From an uncultured Eubacteriales bacterium (lineage in GTDB: Bacteria; Bacillota; Clostridia; Tissierellales; Peptoniphilaceae), in contig UQBO01000016.1 in assembly GCA_900539225.1 (NCBI GenBank), forward strand, positions 1-31,908: a stretch of 31,908 nucleotides of DNA. Reading direction: 5' to 3'. Under the pieces are notes generated by a model. The model did no database searches. It was given only the letters and a program-made list of their open reading frames with translations, and had not been told where the DNA came from. Positions 7,021-15,491 of the stretch are shown one piece after another (positions within the stretch are counted from its first letter, which is position 1; every line of letters starts with the position of its first letter). Both the position numbers and the translations under genes were made by a program.

Positions 7021-7908
7021 ATGATGTTTATATGTAATTTATGTCCGCGCAAGTGCGGCATCGATAGAGACGAAAAACTTGGCTTTTGCAGAATGAAGAA
7101 TGAACTTGCCGTGTCAAAGGCATCAGTTCATGTCTTTGAAGAGCCTGTCATCTCGGGTACACGCGGATCGGGAACAATTTTTTTCGCAGGATGCAATTTA
7201 TCTTGCGTCTTCTGCCAAAATTATGAAATTTCTCAAAATAGGGACGCTCTCTTCAAGTACATAAGCAAAGAAAGGCTCGTGGAGATCTTCTTCGAGCTCA
7301 AAGCAAAGGGCGTACACAACATCAATTTGGTCTCACCGATGCACTTTTCTCACCTTATCAAGGACGCCATCGTCATGGCGAAGGACAAGGGCTTCGACCT
7401 GCCATTTGTCTACAACACAAACAGCTACGAGCTCAAAGAGGCTATCAAAAATCTTGATGGTCTCATCGACATCTACCTAGCTGACTTCAAGTACTTTTCA
7501 GATAGCTACGCCAATGAATTTTCTCACGCGCCTCACTACAGAGAGTACGCGCTTGAGGCCATTGACGAGATGCACAGACAAGTCCCTGAGGTAATAGTTG
7601 AGGACGGGATAATGAAGAAGGGCGTCATTATACGTCTACTTTTGCTACCGAATTTATATTTTGATGCGAAAAAGATAGTTCGCCTGCTTTATGGTAAATA
7701 TGGCGATAGCGTGATATTCTCACTGATGAATCAATATCAACCTATGCACATGGCGAAGGATTATAAGAAGATCAATAGGACTGTTAGCGACTTAGAATAC
7801 GATAGCTTCATCGATTACGCAGCTGATCTTGGCATATCGAAGGCCTTTGTTCAAGACAAGCAAGATGGCAAGAACTATACGCCAAACTTTGATTTGGAGG
7901 GGGTTTAA
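7021..7908 (+). CDS. PflX-like radical-SAM protein (COG1313 type)
   Basis: A 295-residue product. A first cysteine cluster is at the N-terminus (CNLCPRKCGID...GFC, residues 5-23), followed by the radical-SAM triad in GCNLSCVFCQNYEIS (C-x3-C-x2-C, about residues 58-65). This double-cluster layout matches the uncharacterised PflX group, related to pyruvate formate-lyase activating enzymes; the true substrate is unknown. It opens the operon and its stop overlaps hydE (TAATG), which suggests a link to hydrogenase maturation or another anaerobic glycyl-radical-like process. The start could be ATG 7021 or 7024; GGTG at 7015-7018 fits 7024 better. Translation from a nearly leaderless mRNA is likely. 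Confidence 0.85.
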   Translation: MMFICNLCPRKCGIDRDEKLGFCRMKNELAVSKASVHVFEEPVISGTRGSGTIFFAGCNLSCVFCQNYEISQNRDALFKYISKERLVEIFFELKAKGVHNINLVSPMHFSHLIKDAIVMAKDKGFDLPFVYNTNSYELKEAIKNLDGLIDIYLADFKYFSDSYANEFSHAPHYREYALEAIDEMHRQVPEVIVEDGIMKKGVIIRLLLLPNLYFDAKKIVRLLYGKYGDSVIFSLMNQYQPMHMAKDYKKINRTVSDLEYDSFIDYAADLGISKAFVQDKQDGKNYTPNFDLEGV

Positions 7909-8909
7909 TGCTTTTCTCTGATAAGGAGCTTAGGGAAATACTCTTAAGCGAGGATCAAGACTTTTTGGAGGAGCTTTATAAAGAGGCGCGTCAAACGTCT
8001 AAAGCCACTTTCTCGAACAAGATTTACATAAGGGCTTTGATAGAGTTTTCGAACTACTGCAAAGAAGGCTGCTACTACTGCGGCATAAACAGAAATAAAT
8101 CTTCTGTTCACAGATTTCGCTTGACTAAGGATGAGATATATTCTGCGGCAGATACGGCTTATGAAGCGGGCTTTAGGACCTTTGTCTTACAAGGCGGCGA
8201 GGATACGCACTTCACCGACGAGGCCTTCGCTGAAATTATTTCTTATTTAAAGAAAAATTATGATGCGGCCATAACCTTATCCTTAGGCGTTAAGAGCTAC
8301 GAGGCTTATAAGCTCTTTAAAGGTGCCGGGGCAGATAGATTTTTATTAAGGCACGAAACAGCAGATGGAGATATATTTCAAAAACTTCATCCTTGGGATC
8401 AAAGTCTAGAGCGTAGACTAAAAGCCATCTACGACTTAAAGGAGCTTGGCTACCAAGTCGGAACTGGTTTTATGGTGGCTGCACCATTCACAAATCATGA
8501 AAGTCATATAAAGGATATAAAATTAATTAGAGAGATAGATCCCGCCATGATAGGCATAGGGCCTTTCATACCGTCGAAAGGAACGCGCTTTGAAGATTGT
8601 CCAGCAGGAACGGTGGAGCTGACGAGAAAGCTACTCGCAATACTAAGAATCGAACACCCGAAAGCCTTGATACCATCAACGACTGCGCTCAACACCATAA
8701 GCGAGACGGGTAGGATAAAAGGCATCTTATCGGGCGCAAACGTCATCATGCCAAACGTATCGCCGAAATTTGCGCGCGATAACTACAATCTTTATGACGG
8801 CAAGAAGGCATCAGGCTTTGAGGCGATTGAGGGCGTTCGCGAACTGAACGAATATTTGAAAGAATCTGGCTACGAGATTGAATTTACGAGAGGAGACTAC
8901 AATGTATAA
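7908..8909 (+). CDS. hydE: [FeFe]-hydrogenase maturase HydE (radical SAM)
   Basis: A 333-residue radical-SAM enzyme of the HydE/BioB-like group. The cluster motif is FSNYCKEGCYYCGINRN (C51, C55, C58), followed by VHRFRLTKDEI and GFRTFVLQGGED, typical of HydE. Later motifs include RHETADGDIFQKLHP, GYQVGTGFMVAAPFT and IGIGPFIPSKGT. HydE acts with HydG and HydF to build the diiron subcluster of [FeFe]-hydrogenase, probably supplying the bridging dithiomethylamine precursor. The length is normal. ATG 7908 shares its A with the TAA of the upstream gene, and the 3' end overlaps hydG by 8 bases. The order hydE-hydG-hydF with overlaps means one transcript and fixed stoichiometry. Confidence 0.93.
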   Translation: MLFSDKELREILLSEDQDFLEELYKEARQTSKATFSNKIYIRALIEFSNYCKEGCYYCGINRNKSSVHRFRLTKDEIYSAADTAYEAGFRTFVLQGGEDTHFTDEAFAEIISYLKKNYDAAITLSLGVKSYEAYKLFKGAGADRFLLRHETADGDIFQKLHPWDQSLERRLKAIYDLKELGYQVGTGFMVAAPFTNHESHIKDIKLIREIDPAMIGIGPFIPSKGTRFEDCPAGTVELTRKLLAILRIEHPKALIPSTTALNTISETGRIKGILSGANVIMPNVSPKFARDNYNLYDGKKASGFEAIEGVRELNEYLKESGYEIEFTRGDYNV

Positions 8910-10329
8910 ATACGATGTGAAATCAGAAAAAGCAGATGAATTTATAAATCACGAGGAGATACTTGCTTCGCTTGAATACGGCAGGGCAAATAAGCACAAC
9001 AGAGAGCTGATTAAGGCCGCGATTGAGAAGGCGAAGGAAGTCAAGGGACTTTCGCATAGAGAGGCATTTTTACTTTTATCGTCTGAAGAAGAGGACTTAA
9101 ATAAAGAAGTTTACAAGCTTGCGAACGATATCAAGCGTAAATTTTATGGCAATAGGATAGTTCTCTTCGCGCCACTATATCTTTCAAACTACTGTGTCAA
9201 TGGCTGTGTATACTGCCCATATCACCTAAAGAACAAAACTATTCACAGAAGAAAATTGACTCAAGAAGAGATCAAAAACGAAGTCATCGCACTTCAAGAC
9301 ATGGGTCACAAGAGGCTTGCACTTGAAACAGGCGAAGACCCTGTCAATAACCCGATTGAGTATATACTTGAATCGATCAAGACCATTTACTCAGTTCATC
9401 ACAAAGCTGGTGACATAAGAAGGGTCAATGTCAATATTGCTGCGACAAGTATTGAAAATTACAAGAAATTAAAGGATGTCGGCATAGGAACATATATTTT
9501 GTTTCAAGAGACATATCATAGAAAAAATTACGACGCACTTCACCCAACAGGACCAAAGCATGACTACGCTTATCACACAGAGGCCATGGACAGAGCTCAA
9601 TTGGGCGGCATCGACGATGTCGGCTGCGGCGTTTTATTCGGGCTAAATAACTACGAATACGACTTCGTGGGTCTTTTGATGCACGCAGAGCACCTTGAAG
9701 CGCGCTTCGGCGTTGGCCCGCACACCATTAGCGTGCCAAGAATCAGGCCAGCTGACGACATAGACCCAGAGACTTTTGAAAACGCAATTTCAGACGATAT
9801 ATTTAAAAAGATTGTTGCCTGTATCAGAGTTTCTGTGCCATATACAGGCATGATTATCTCAACAAGAGAGTCAATCCAGACAAGAGCTAAGGTCATAGAC
9901 TTCGGCATCAGTCAAATCAGTGGCGGCTCAAAGACATCAGTTGGCGGCTACGCTACAGAAGAAGTCGCTGCAGCAGCCGATACAGAGCAGTTCTTCACAT
10001 CAGACCAAAGAACGCTTGACGAGGTCATTTCATGGCTAATGGATACGGGCCACATCCCATCATTCTGCACAGCTTGCTACAGAGCGGGAAGAACTGGCGA
10101 TAGATTCATGAGCCTTGTTAAAGCTGGTCAAATCGGCAACATCTGTCAACCAAACGCACTTATGACACTTAAAGAATATCTTATGGATTACGCAAGTCCT
10201 GAGACAAGAGCAAAAGGCGAAGCACTTATCGAAAGAGAAATAGAAAATATTTCGCGTGACGACATCAAAGAGCTAGTCAGAGCAAATCTTAAAAAGATTG
10301 AAAATGGCGAGAGAGACTTCAGACTATGA
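8902..10329 (+). CDS. hydG: [FeFe]-hydrogenase maturase HydG, tyrosine lyase
   Basis: HydG splits tyrosine to p-cresol and a glycyl fragment that yields the CO and CN ligands of the H-cluster. The 475-residue product has the radical-SAM motif SNYCVNGCVYCPYH (C98, C102, C105). It also has the C-terminal auxiliary-cluster motif C389-x2-C392-x22-C415 (SFCTACYRAGRTGDR...GNIC), which separates HydG from ThiH. Other signatures are KRLALETGED, GVGPHTISVPRIRPA and GGYATEE. I start at ATG 8902, with GAGAGGAG 6-7 bases upstream; this overlaps the end of hydE by 8 bases. Its TGA overlaps the hydF ATG (ATGA). Complete, with all cluster ligands present. Confidence 0.96.
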   Translation: MYKYDVKSEKADEFINHEEILASLEYGRANKHNRELIKAAIEKAKEVKGLSHREAFLLLSSEEEDLNKEVYKLANDIKRKFYGNRIVLFAPLYLSNYCVNGCVYCPYHLKNKTIHRRKLTQEEIKNEVIALQDMGHKRLALETGEDPVNNPIEYILESIKTIYSVHHKAGDIRRVNVNIAATSIENYKKLKDVGIGTYILFQETYHRKNYDALHPTGPKHDYAYHTEAMDRAQLGGIDDVGCGVLFGLNNYEYDFVGLLMHAEHLEARFGVGPHTISVPRIRPADDIDPETFENAISDDIFKKIVACIRVSVPYTGMIISTRESIQTRAKVIDFGISQISGGSKTSVGGYATEEVAAAADTEQFFTSDQRTLDEVISWLMDTGHIPSFCTACYRAGRTGDRFMSLVKAGQIGNICQPNALMTLKEYLMDYASPETRAKGEALIEREIENISRDDIKELVRANLKKIENGERDFRL

Positions 10330-11444
10330 TGGCGCGTTCATTACAAAAGCACGTTGTCATCGCAGGCAGAGTAAACGCAGGCAAGTCAACGCTTTTTAAC
10401 TCCATCATGGGTTCAGATGCTGCCATAGTCTCGGAAGAGCGCGGTACGACGACAGATGCAGTTCGTAAATCCATCGAAGTGCCGGGACTTGGACCAGTTG
10501 TCTTCATTGACACAGCTGGCTTTGACGACGACACAGCCCTTTCAGAAGAGAGGCTAAAAAAGACGCACGCCGAATTTAACAAGGCCGATGCCTTTATATA
10601 TACCTTTGATAATGGTGATGATGCCATTTTATCAGAGCTAGCAAAGTACAATAAGCCAGTCATCAAGGTTATTATGGCGATCGATAGAGACGTGAGCTAT
10701 GACTATGGCGAAGGGATTTTGTATAGAGATGATTCATCGCGTGAAGAAATATTTACCGAGCTTAAAAAAGTTTTAGATACAAAAGAAGAGTCTTTATTAG
10801 ATGGTCTTGTAGATAGCGGAGCGACCATAGTCATGGTTATGCCGCAAGATGCAGCAGCACCAAAGGGTAGACTGATCAAAGCGCAGGTAGAAGCGATAAG
10901 AGAAGCGCTTGATAAGGGCATGACAAGCATAGTCGTGGGAGACGAAAGGCTTGAAGAAGTGAGAGATAGATTCACTGGCATTGACCTTGTGATCTGCGAC
11001 TCAAGAGTTTTTAAAAAAGTCTACGAAGTTTTTGGCGATACATGCAAAGTCACTTCATTCTCGGTACTTTTTTCGAAAATGAAGGGCGATATAGATTACT
11101 TTATCGAGTCCGCGAAGAAATTTGATGATTTTAAGGGCGACGAAAAGATTTTAATAGCTGAGGCTTGTACACATCCGCCTATTAACGAGGACATAGGCAC
11201 AGTCAAAATACCCACCATGCTTAAGAAACGTTTCGGTGATGGACTTGAATTTACATTTACAAGAGCCGACGATTTTGATGATATAGAGGGCTACGACATG
11301 ATTATACATTGTGGGGCGTGCATGTTTAATCGTGCACATGTGATGAGCCGCACAGAAGAAGCTAAACGAAAAAAAGTTCCAATGACGAATTATGGCATAA
11401 CCATAGCTTATTTAAACGATATTTTGGATAAAATAAATTATTAA
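10326..11444 (+). CDS. hydF: [FeFe]-hydrogenase maturase HydF, GTPase scaffold
   Basis: HydF carries the half-made diiron cluster and delivers it to HydA. The 372-residue product has an N-terminal Era-like GTPase domain: P-loop AGRVNAGKST (13-22), ERGTTTDAV switch I (38-46) and DTAGFDD G3 (62-68). The guanine-specificity loop is poorly conserved (AIDRD where NKxD is expected). The C-terminal cluster-binding site is intact: C281-T-H283 ... H328-C329-x2-C332. It overlaps hydG by 4 bases and is followed at once by a strong terminator, so it closes the operon. No hydrogenase structural gene is nearby, so the target enzyme must be encoded elsewhere. Confidence 0.94.
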   Translation: MMARSLQKHVVIAGRVNAGKSTLFNSIMGSDAAIVSEERGTTTDAVRKSIEVPGLGPVVFIDTAGFDDDTALSEERLKKTHAEFNKADAFIYTFDNGDDAILSELAKYNKPVIKVIMAIDRDVSYDYGEGILYRDDSSREEIFTELKKVLDTKEESLLDGLVDSGATIVMVMPQDAAAPKGRLIKAQVEAIREALDKGMTSIVVGDERLEEVRDRFTGIDLVICDSRVFKKVYEVFGDTCKVTSFSVLFSKMKGDIDYFIESAKKFDDFKGDEKILIAEACTHPPINEDIGTVKIPTMLKKRFGDGLEFTFTRADDFDDIEGYDMIIHCGACMFNRAHVMSRTEEAKRKKVPMTNYGITIAYLNDILDKINY

Positions 11445-11450
11445 TTTTAG

Positions 11451-11479
11451 TGGATACAATTTTTTGTATCCATTTTTTT
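11451..11479 (+). terminator. Strong intrinsic terminator after hydF
   Basis: TGGATACAA (11451-11459), loop TTTT, TTGTATCCA (11464-11472), then seven T. A perfect 9-bp stem that closes the hyd operon. Confidence 0.93.
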
Positions 11480-11540
11480 ATTGCTAGATATGATTTTACA
11501 TCTAAATATTTATTTACGACAGAGAATCATCGCCAAACTT

Positions 11541-11667
11541 ATGATTTGCAGAGAGAACGGATGGATAAGGCGAAGCATAACGAGCGACCGACTGAGGTGT
11601 ACGTATGGGTACTCCGCAAGGAGGAAGCGAGCGCGCAAGCCTTAGGCGCCGTTCTAATGCAAATCAT
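11541..11667. repeat. Large inverted-repeat element, possible structured RNA or mobile remnant
   Basis: The ends pair: ATGATTTGCA (11541-11550) with TGCAAATCAT (11658-11667), then AGAACGG (11554-11560) with CCGTTCT (11649-11655), then TAAGGC (11566-11571) with GCCTTA (11639-11644). The interior holds a CTCC-GCAA-GGAG tetraloop hairpin (11612-11623). The element is GC-richer than its surroundings. It ends just before the -35 box of the ABC exporter promoter, so it is not part of that mRNA leader. It shares features (GCGAAG, TATGGG, CAAGC..TTAG order) with the 5706-5816 element. No known riboswitch is recognised. Confidence 0.6.
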
Positions 11668-11668
11668 T

Positions 11669-11697
11669 TTGACAAGCGTAATAATAAGTAGTATAAT
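11669..11697 (+). promoter_or_regulatory. Promoter of the ABC exporter operon
   Basis: TTGACA (11669-11674), a 17-bp spacer and TATAAT (11692-11697): full consensus. The start is expected near 11704, giving a leader of about 22 bases with GAGGTG at 11715-11720. Confidence 0.88.
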
Positions 11698-11725
11698 AGT
11701 ACCATTGGCAAGACGAGGTGATACA

Positions 11726-13501
11726 ATGAAAAAATATTCTCTAGTTAAAAAATACATTCAGCCATATATATTTATTTATTTTTTAGCATTTTTATTTGAA
11801 ATAATGTCAAGCGCACTGCAAATGCTTATACCTATACTTCTTGGAACGACTATTGACAGCATTATAGGCAGCGAAGTGCCGACTAATAAGATCATGATAG
11901 GTTTCATAAATCTTTTAGGCGGCAGAGACGTAGTGAGAGAGCGCCTTGGCATCATCGCCGCAGCCTTCATCTCTATTAGTTTTATGATAGCTCTGTTTAA
12001 CTTTTTAAGGCCATACATGAGTGGCAAGGCGACTTACGCCATTAGCAAGGGCATTCGTGACAATATTTACGCGAAGATCTCGTACCTAAGCCTTAAGGAC
12101 ATGGCGTCAATCACAACTGGCGACATGCTTCAAAGGGCATCGAGCGACATCACAAAGTTCGAAACCCTTGTCTCGACGACCATGATGGCGCTTCTGGGCA
12201 ATATTTCTTATATACTTATATCTTTATTCACGCTATTTACAATCAATGCGAAGCTTGCGCTTGTATCCATAGCCTTGATGCCGATACTATTCATCGGGAC
12301 TTACATCTTCGACAAAAATGTAGTCAAGGTCTTCGACGAGTTCGAAGAGTCTGAGGCGAGACTGACTACGACTGTGCAAGAAAACCTATCTTCATACAAG
12401 GTAGTGAGAGCCTTTTTCAAGCAAAAGCACGAGATTGAGAAATTTGAAGAGGCCAACATGGACCTTGCGAATAAGGACTTTAAAATTATGAAGTACTTTG
12501 CCTTTTTCTGGTCAATATCTGGGACAATTTGCTTTTTGCAAATAGCGTTGATCGCGATTTTCGGTGTTCTTATGCACCGTAGTGGAACCGTATCAGTCGG
12601 TGAGTTCACGGCAGTTTTTGCCGTTGCCTTGAATATGGTTTGGGTTGTCCTTGGCACAGGCAGGATGCTTTCGAGATTTACGAGAGTTACTGTTGCAATT
12701 AGACGTTTTGACGAAGTTTTGGAAATGGACTCTGAAGACCTTGACAAGGGCATCAAAGACATGGAAATCAAGGGAGCTATTGATTTTGATAAGGTTTCTT
12801 TCACTTATGACGATGCACATGACGCGATTAAAGATTTATCATTTAAGATTGACGCGGGCAAAACCCTTGGCGTCCTTGGCCTAACTGGCTCGGGCAAATC
12901 GACTTTGGTTTCACTTATACCAAGGCTTATGGAATACGATGGATCCATCAAGATTGATGGTGTTGAGTTAAATACCATTAGCAAACGCAAGATAAGGAAA
13001 AATACCTCCATCGTTTTACAAGAACCATATCTATTCAACAAGACTATAAAAGAAAATATTGCATATAGATGGCCTGAGGCAGATGACGAGGCCATTATCA
13101 AGGCGGCGAAGATTGCTGACATTCACGATGACATCATGAACTTCCCTGAGGGCTACGACACTATTGTCGGAGAGAAGGGTGTGAGCCTATCTGGCGGACA
13201 AAAGCAAAGACTTGCAATTGCAAGGACTATACTTGTTCACACGCCTATAATCATCTTTGACGATGCACTATCGGCGGTTGATACGCAAACTGACATCAAC
13301 ATAAGAACTGCACTTAGTCAAAACGAAAAATCTCAAACAAAGATCATCATTTCGCACAGAATTTCAACGCTTATGAACGCTGACAAGATCATCGTTATGA
13401 AGAATGGCAAGAAAATCCAAGAGGGCACTCACGATGAGCTTATTCACGAAGATGGACTTTACAAGACTATATATGGCATACAAAACATCGAGGTGGACTA
13501 G
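11726..13501 (+). CDS. ABC exporter half-transporter, subunit A (degenerate catalytic site)
   Basis: A 591-residue half-transporter: six-helix type-1 exporter membrane domain (about 1-320), then a nucleotide-binding domain with Walker A GLTGSGKST (about 385), Q-loop VLQEPYLF, signature LSGGQKQR (about 488), Walker B IIIFDDALSAVD and switch His in ISHRIS. The residue after the Walker B Asp is Asp instead of the catalytic Glu, while the signature is canonical. This is the pattern of one partner in heterodimeric exporters of the LmrCD/BmrCD/TM287-288 type. I start at ATG 11726, with GAGGTG 5 bases upstream and a consensus promoter just before it. The open frame runs further 5' through the repeat element and terminator region, but that part is not coding. 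The stop directly abuts the partner gene. The substrate is unknown; drugs, peptides or lipids are possible. Confidence 0.92.
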   Translation: MKKYSLVKKYIQPYIFIYFLAFLFEIMSSALQMLIPILLGTTIDSIIGSEVPTNKIMIGFINLLGGRDVVRERLGIIAAAFISISFMIALFNFLRPYMSGKATYAISKGIRDNIYAKISYLSLKDMASITTGDMLQRASSDITKFETLVSTTMMALLGNISYILISLFTLFTINAKLALVSIALMPILFIGTYIFDKNVVKVFDEFEESEARLTTTVQENLSSYKVVRAFFKQKHEIEKFEEANMDLANKDFKIMKYFAFFWSISGTICFLQIALIAIFGVLMHRSGTVSVGEFTAVFAVALNMVWVVLGTGRMLSRFTRVTVAIRRFDEVLEMDSEDLDKGIKDMEIKGAIDFDKVSFTYDDAHDAIKDLSFKIDAGKTLGVLGLTGSGKSTLVSLIPRLMEYDGSIKIDGVELNTISKRKIRKNTSIVLQEPYLFNKTIKENIAYRWPEADDEAIIKAAKIADIHDDIMNFPEGYDTIVGEKGVSLSGGQKQRLAIARTILVHTPIIIFDDALSAVDTQTDINIRTALSQNEKSQTKIIISHRISTLMNADKIIVMKNGKKIQEGTHDELIHEDGLYKTIYGIQNIEVD

Positions 13502-15271
13502 ATGAGGATAAGTTTAATTAATTTAGTAAAAAAATTTAAAAAAGAAGCCGCCCTTGTTGTAATTATCAACGTTCTTAATGCAGTACTACTTGCTTTGTGG
13601 CCGTTATTTACAAAGTATATTATTGATAATTATATCTATAGGAATGATGTAGAAGGTTTTCCAAAGTTTATTGTATATATGCTTTTTTTCATTGTAGCAA
13701 TGGCAGGGATTGGGCTGTTCGTTACTTTTATGGCGGGTATATTTGAAAAGAAAATCATACTTTACTTAAGAAGCGAAACGTTTTTGAAGGCTCAAAAGCT
13801 ATCCGCTAAGTACATGGACTCGCATCAAGTTGGTTGGATGGTCTCAAGGCTTGTTCACGACACGATGTCGATTAAAGAAGCGGTCGCTTGGGACCTCTTT
13901 GATATGGCGGATGGTATCTCAAGGCTTATCGCTATACTTATCACTATGCTTATGCTTAACGTAAGGCTTACGCTCTACGTTCTAGCAAGTGTGCCATTCA
14001 TAGCCGCATTCACCTACATCTTCCAAAATAAGATGATGAAGGCGCAAAAAGACATTAAGGCAGCGTCCTCGGACCTTACAAGCAAGCTAAATGAAGACAT
14101 ACAAGGACAAAAGACTATAAAGACCTTGCTTAGAGAGAAGGAAAATCTTGAAGAGTTTAAGGAGATATCCGAAAGGTACGAAAGACGCAGCAAGCACTCA
14201 GTAACACTACAAAGTCTATATATCCCGTCCTTAACATTCTTAGGCTCAATCGCTACAGCTTTTATTCTTAAAGATGGTGGTGCTGCGGCCATGGTCGGCA
14301 CCTTGACTATAGGTACGCTATTTGCCATGGTTCAGTACTCGAGTGAGATTTATGAGCCAATCAGACAAGTTGCATCCGTTTTGAAAGAGCTTATATCGAT
14401 GCAAGCATCTATTGACAGGGTCAACAGCATCTTAGAAGCGGACATCGATGTCTACGACATGAAAGAGATAGAAGCCATCTATGGCGATGCGCTTGAGCCG
14501 CCTACTAAAGAGCTTCCTCAGATGAAGGGCGAGATTGAGTTTAAAGACGTGTACTTCGCATACAAAGACGATGACTATATATTAAAGGACTTTTCACTTA
14601 AGATAAAAGATGGTGAAAGACTTGCTCTAGTTGGTGAAACTGGCGGAGGTAAGTCGACCATCATTAACATAGCGTCAAGATTTTATGAGCCGACAAAGGG
14701 CAAGGTATACATCGATGGTATTGATTACAAAGAGATGCCGCTTAAGTGGGTGCAAATGAATTTGGGTTATGTTTTGCAAACGCCTTACCTATTTAGCGGA
14801 AGTATACGCGACAACATTTTATATGGCAGGGACGGCGCAACAGAAGAGGATATGCTGAGGGCAGCCGAAGTGGTTGGCTTAGATGAGATAGTTAAGTCCT
14901 TTAAGGACGGCTACGACACAGAAGTCGGCGAAGGCGGAGGAAAGCTTTCCCAAGGCGAGAAGCAATTAGTGAGCTTCGCAAGAGCCTTGATTAAGGACCC
15001 AGCCATATTGATACTAGACGAGGCGACATCTTCAGTTGATACTTACCAAGAAAAGAGGATACAGGACGCAATCGAAAAACTTCTTGAGGGAAGAACCTCG
15101 ATCACCGTTGCTCATAGATTATCGACAATAGTTACGAGCGATAGGATTTTATATATACACCAAGGACGTATAGCCGAGATGGGTACGCATAAAGAGCTGA
15201 TTGCTAAAAAGGGTATGTATTATCAGCTTTATAGGAATCAGTTTATTGAGAACCAACTAGAAAATATATAA
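13502..15271 (+). CDS. ABC exporter half-transporter, subunit B (canonical catalytic Glu)
   Basis: A 589-residue partner of the upstream gene, beginning on the base after its stop. The membrane domain is about 1-320, followed by a nucleotide-binding domain with Walker A GETGGGKST (about 378), Q-loop VLQTPYLF, signature LSQGEKQLVSFARA (about 481, non-canonical), Walker B ILILDEATSSVD with the catalytic Glu, and switch His in VAHRLS. The defects complement subunit A: A's LSGGQ with B's Glu gives one working site, and B's LSQGE with A's Asp gives one degenerate site. The ribosome site is the GAGGTGG at the end of subunit A. A strong terminator follows. The pair forms a two-gene operon with its own promoter. 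Confidence 0.93.
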   Translation: MRISLINLVKKFKKEAALVVIINVLNAVLLALWPLFTKYIIDNYIYRNDVEGFPKFIVYMLFFIVAMAGIGLFVTFMAGIFEKKIILYLRSETFLKAQKLSAKYMDSHQVGWMVSRLVHDTMSIKEAVAWDLFDMADGISRLIAILITMLMLNVRLTLYVLASVPFIAAFTYIFQNKMMKAQKDIKAASSDLTSKLNEDIQGQKTIKTLLREKENLEEFKEISERYERRSKHSVTLQSLYIPSLTFLGSIATAFILKDGGAAAMVGTLTIGTLFAMVQYSSEIYEPIRQVASVLKELISMQASIDRVNSILEADIDVYDMKEIEAIYGDALEPPTKELPQMKGEIEFKDVYFAYKDDDYILKDFSLKIKDGERLALVGETGGGKSTIINIASRFYEPTKGKVYIDGIDYKEMPLKWVQMNLGYVLQTPYLFSGSIRDNILYGRDGATEEDMLRAAEVVGLDEIVKSFKDGYDTEVGEGGGKLSQGEKQLVSFARALIKDPAILILDEATSSVDTYQEKRIQDAIEKLLEGRTSITVAHRLSTIVTSDRILYIHQGRIAEMGTHKELIAKKGMYYQLYRNQFIENQLENI

Positions 15272-15274
15272 TAT

Positions 15275-15310
15275 AAATGCAGTTACTCACACAGTAGCTG
15301 CATTTTTTTT
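15275..15310 (+). terminator. Intrinsic terminator after the ABC exporter
   Basis: AAATGCAG-TTACT (15275-15287), loop CACAC, AGTAG-CTGCATTT (15293-15305), with one G-T pair, followed by five more T. Confidence 0.9.
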
Positions 15311-15427
15311 GAGCAATTATATACGCAGTGGCAAGGCCATTCACATAGGAAAAAACTCAGTAAATAATTTACTTACTCACACTGAAAGCACTATAGCAAG
15401 AAGATTTAATAAACTAAGCAAATACAA

Positions 15428-15456
15428 TTGCAATATAAGTCAATATATTATATAAT
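15428..15456 (+). promoter_or_regulatory. Promoter of the disordered-tail membrane protein genes
   Basis: TTGCAA (15428-15433), a 17-bp spacer and TATAAT (15451-15456). The start is near 15463, and AAGGAGG lies 7 bases before ATG 15492. Confidence 0.8.
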
Positions 15457-15491
15457 AAAGTTGTAGAAATAATTTTTAAGGAGGACTTATT

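Noticed and set aside
11541..11667. Riboswitch controlling the ABC exporter
   Set aside because: The structure lies upstream of the -35 box, so it would not be in the exporter mRNA. No guanidine, ppGpp, T-box, c-di-GMP or TPP signature is recognised.
11450..11725. N-terminal extension of ABC subunit A
   Set aside because: The frame is open but runs through a terminator, an inverted-repeat element and a consensus promoter. ATG 11726 has a good ribosome site and the normal family start.
12301..12804. 167-codon open frame antisense to the ABC exporter
   Set aside because: Fully overlaps a well-conserved exporter gene; Ser/Leu/Ile-rich shadow composition.
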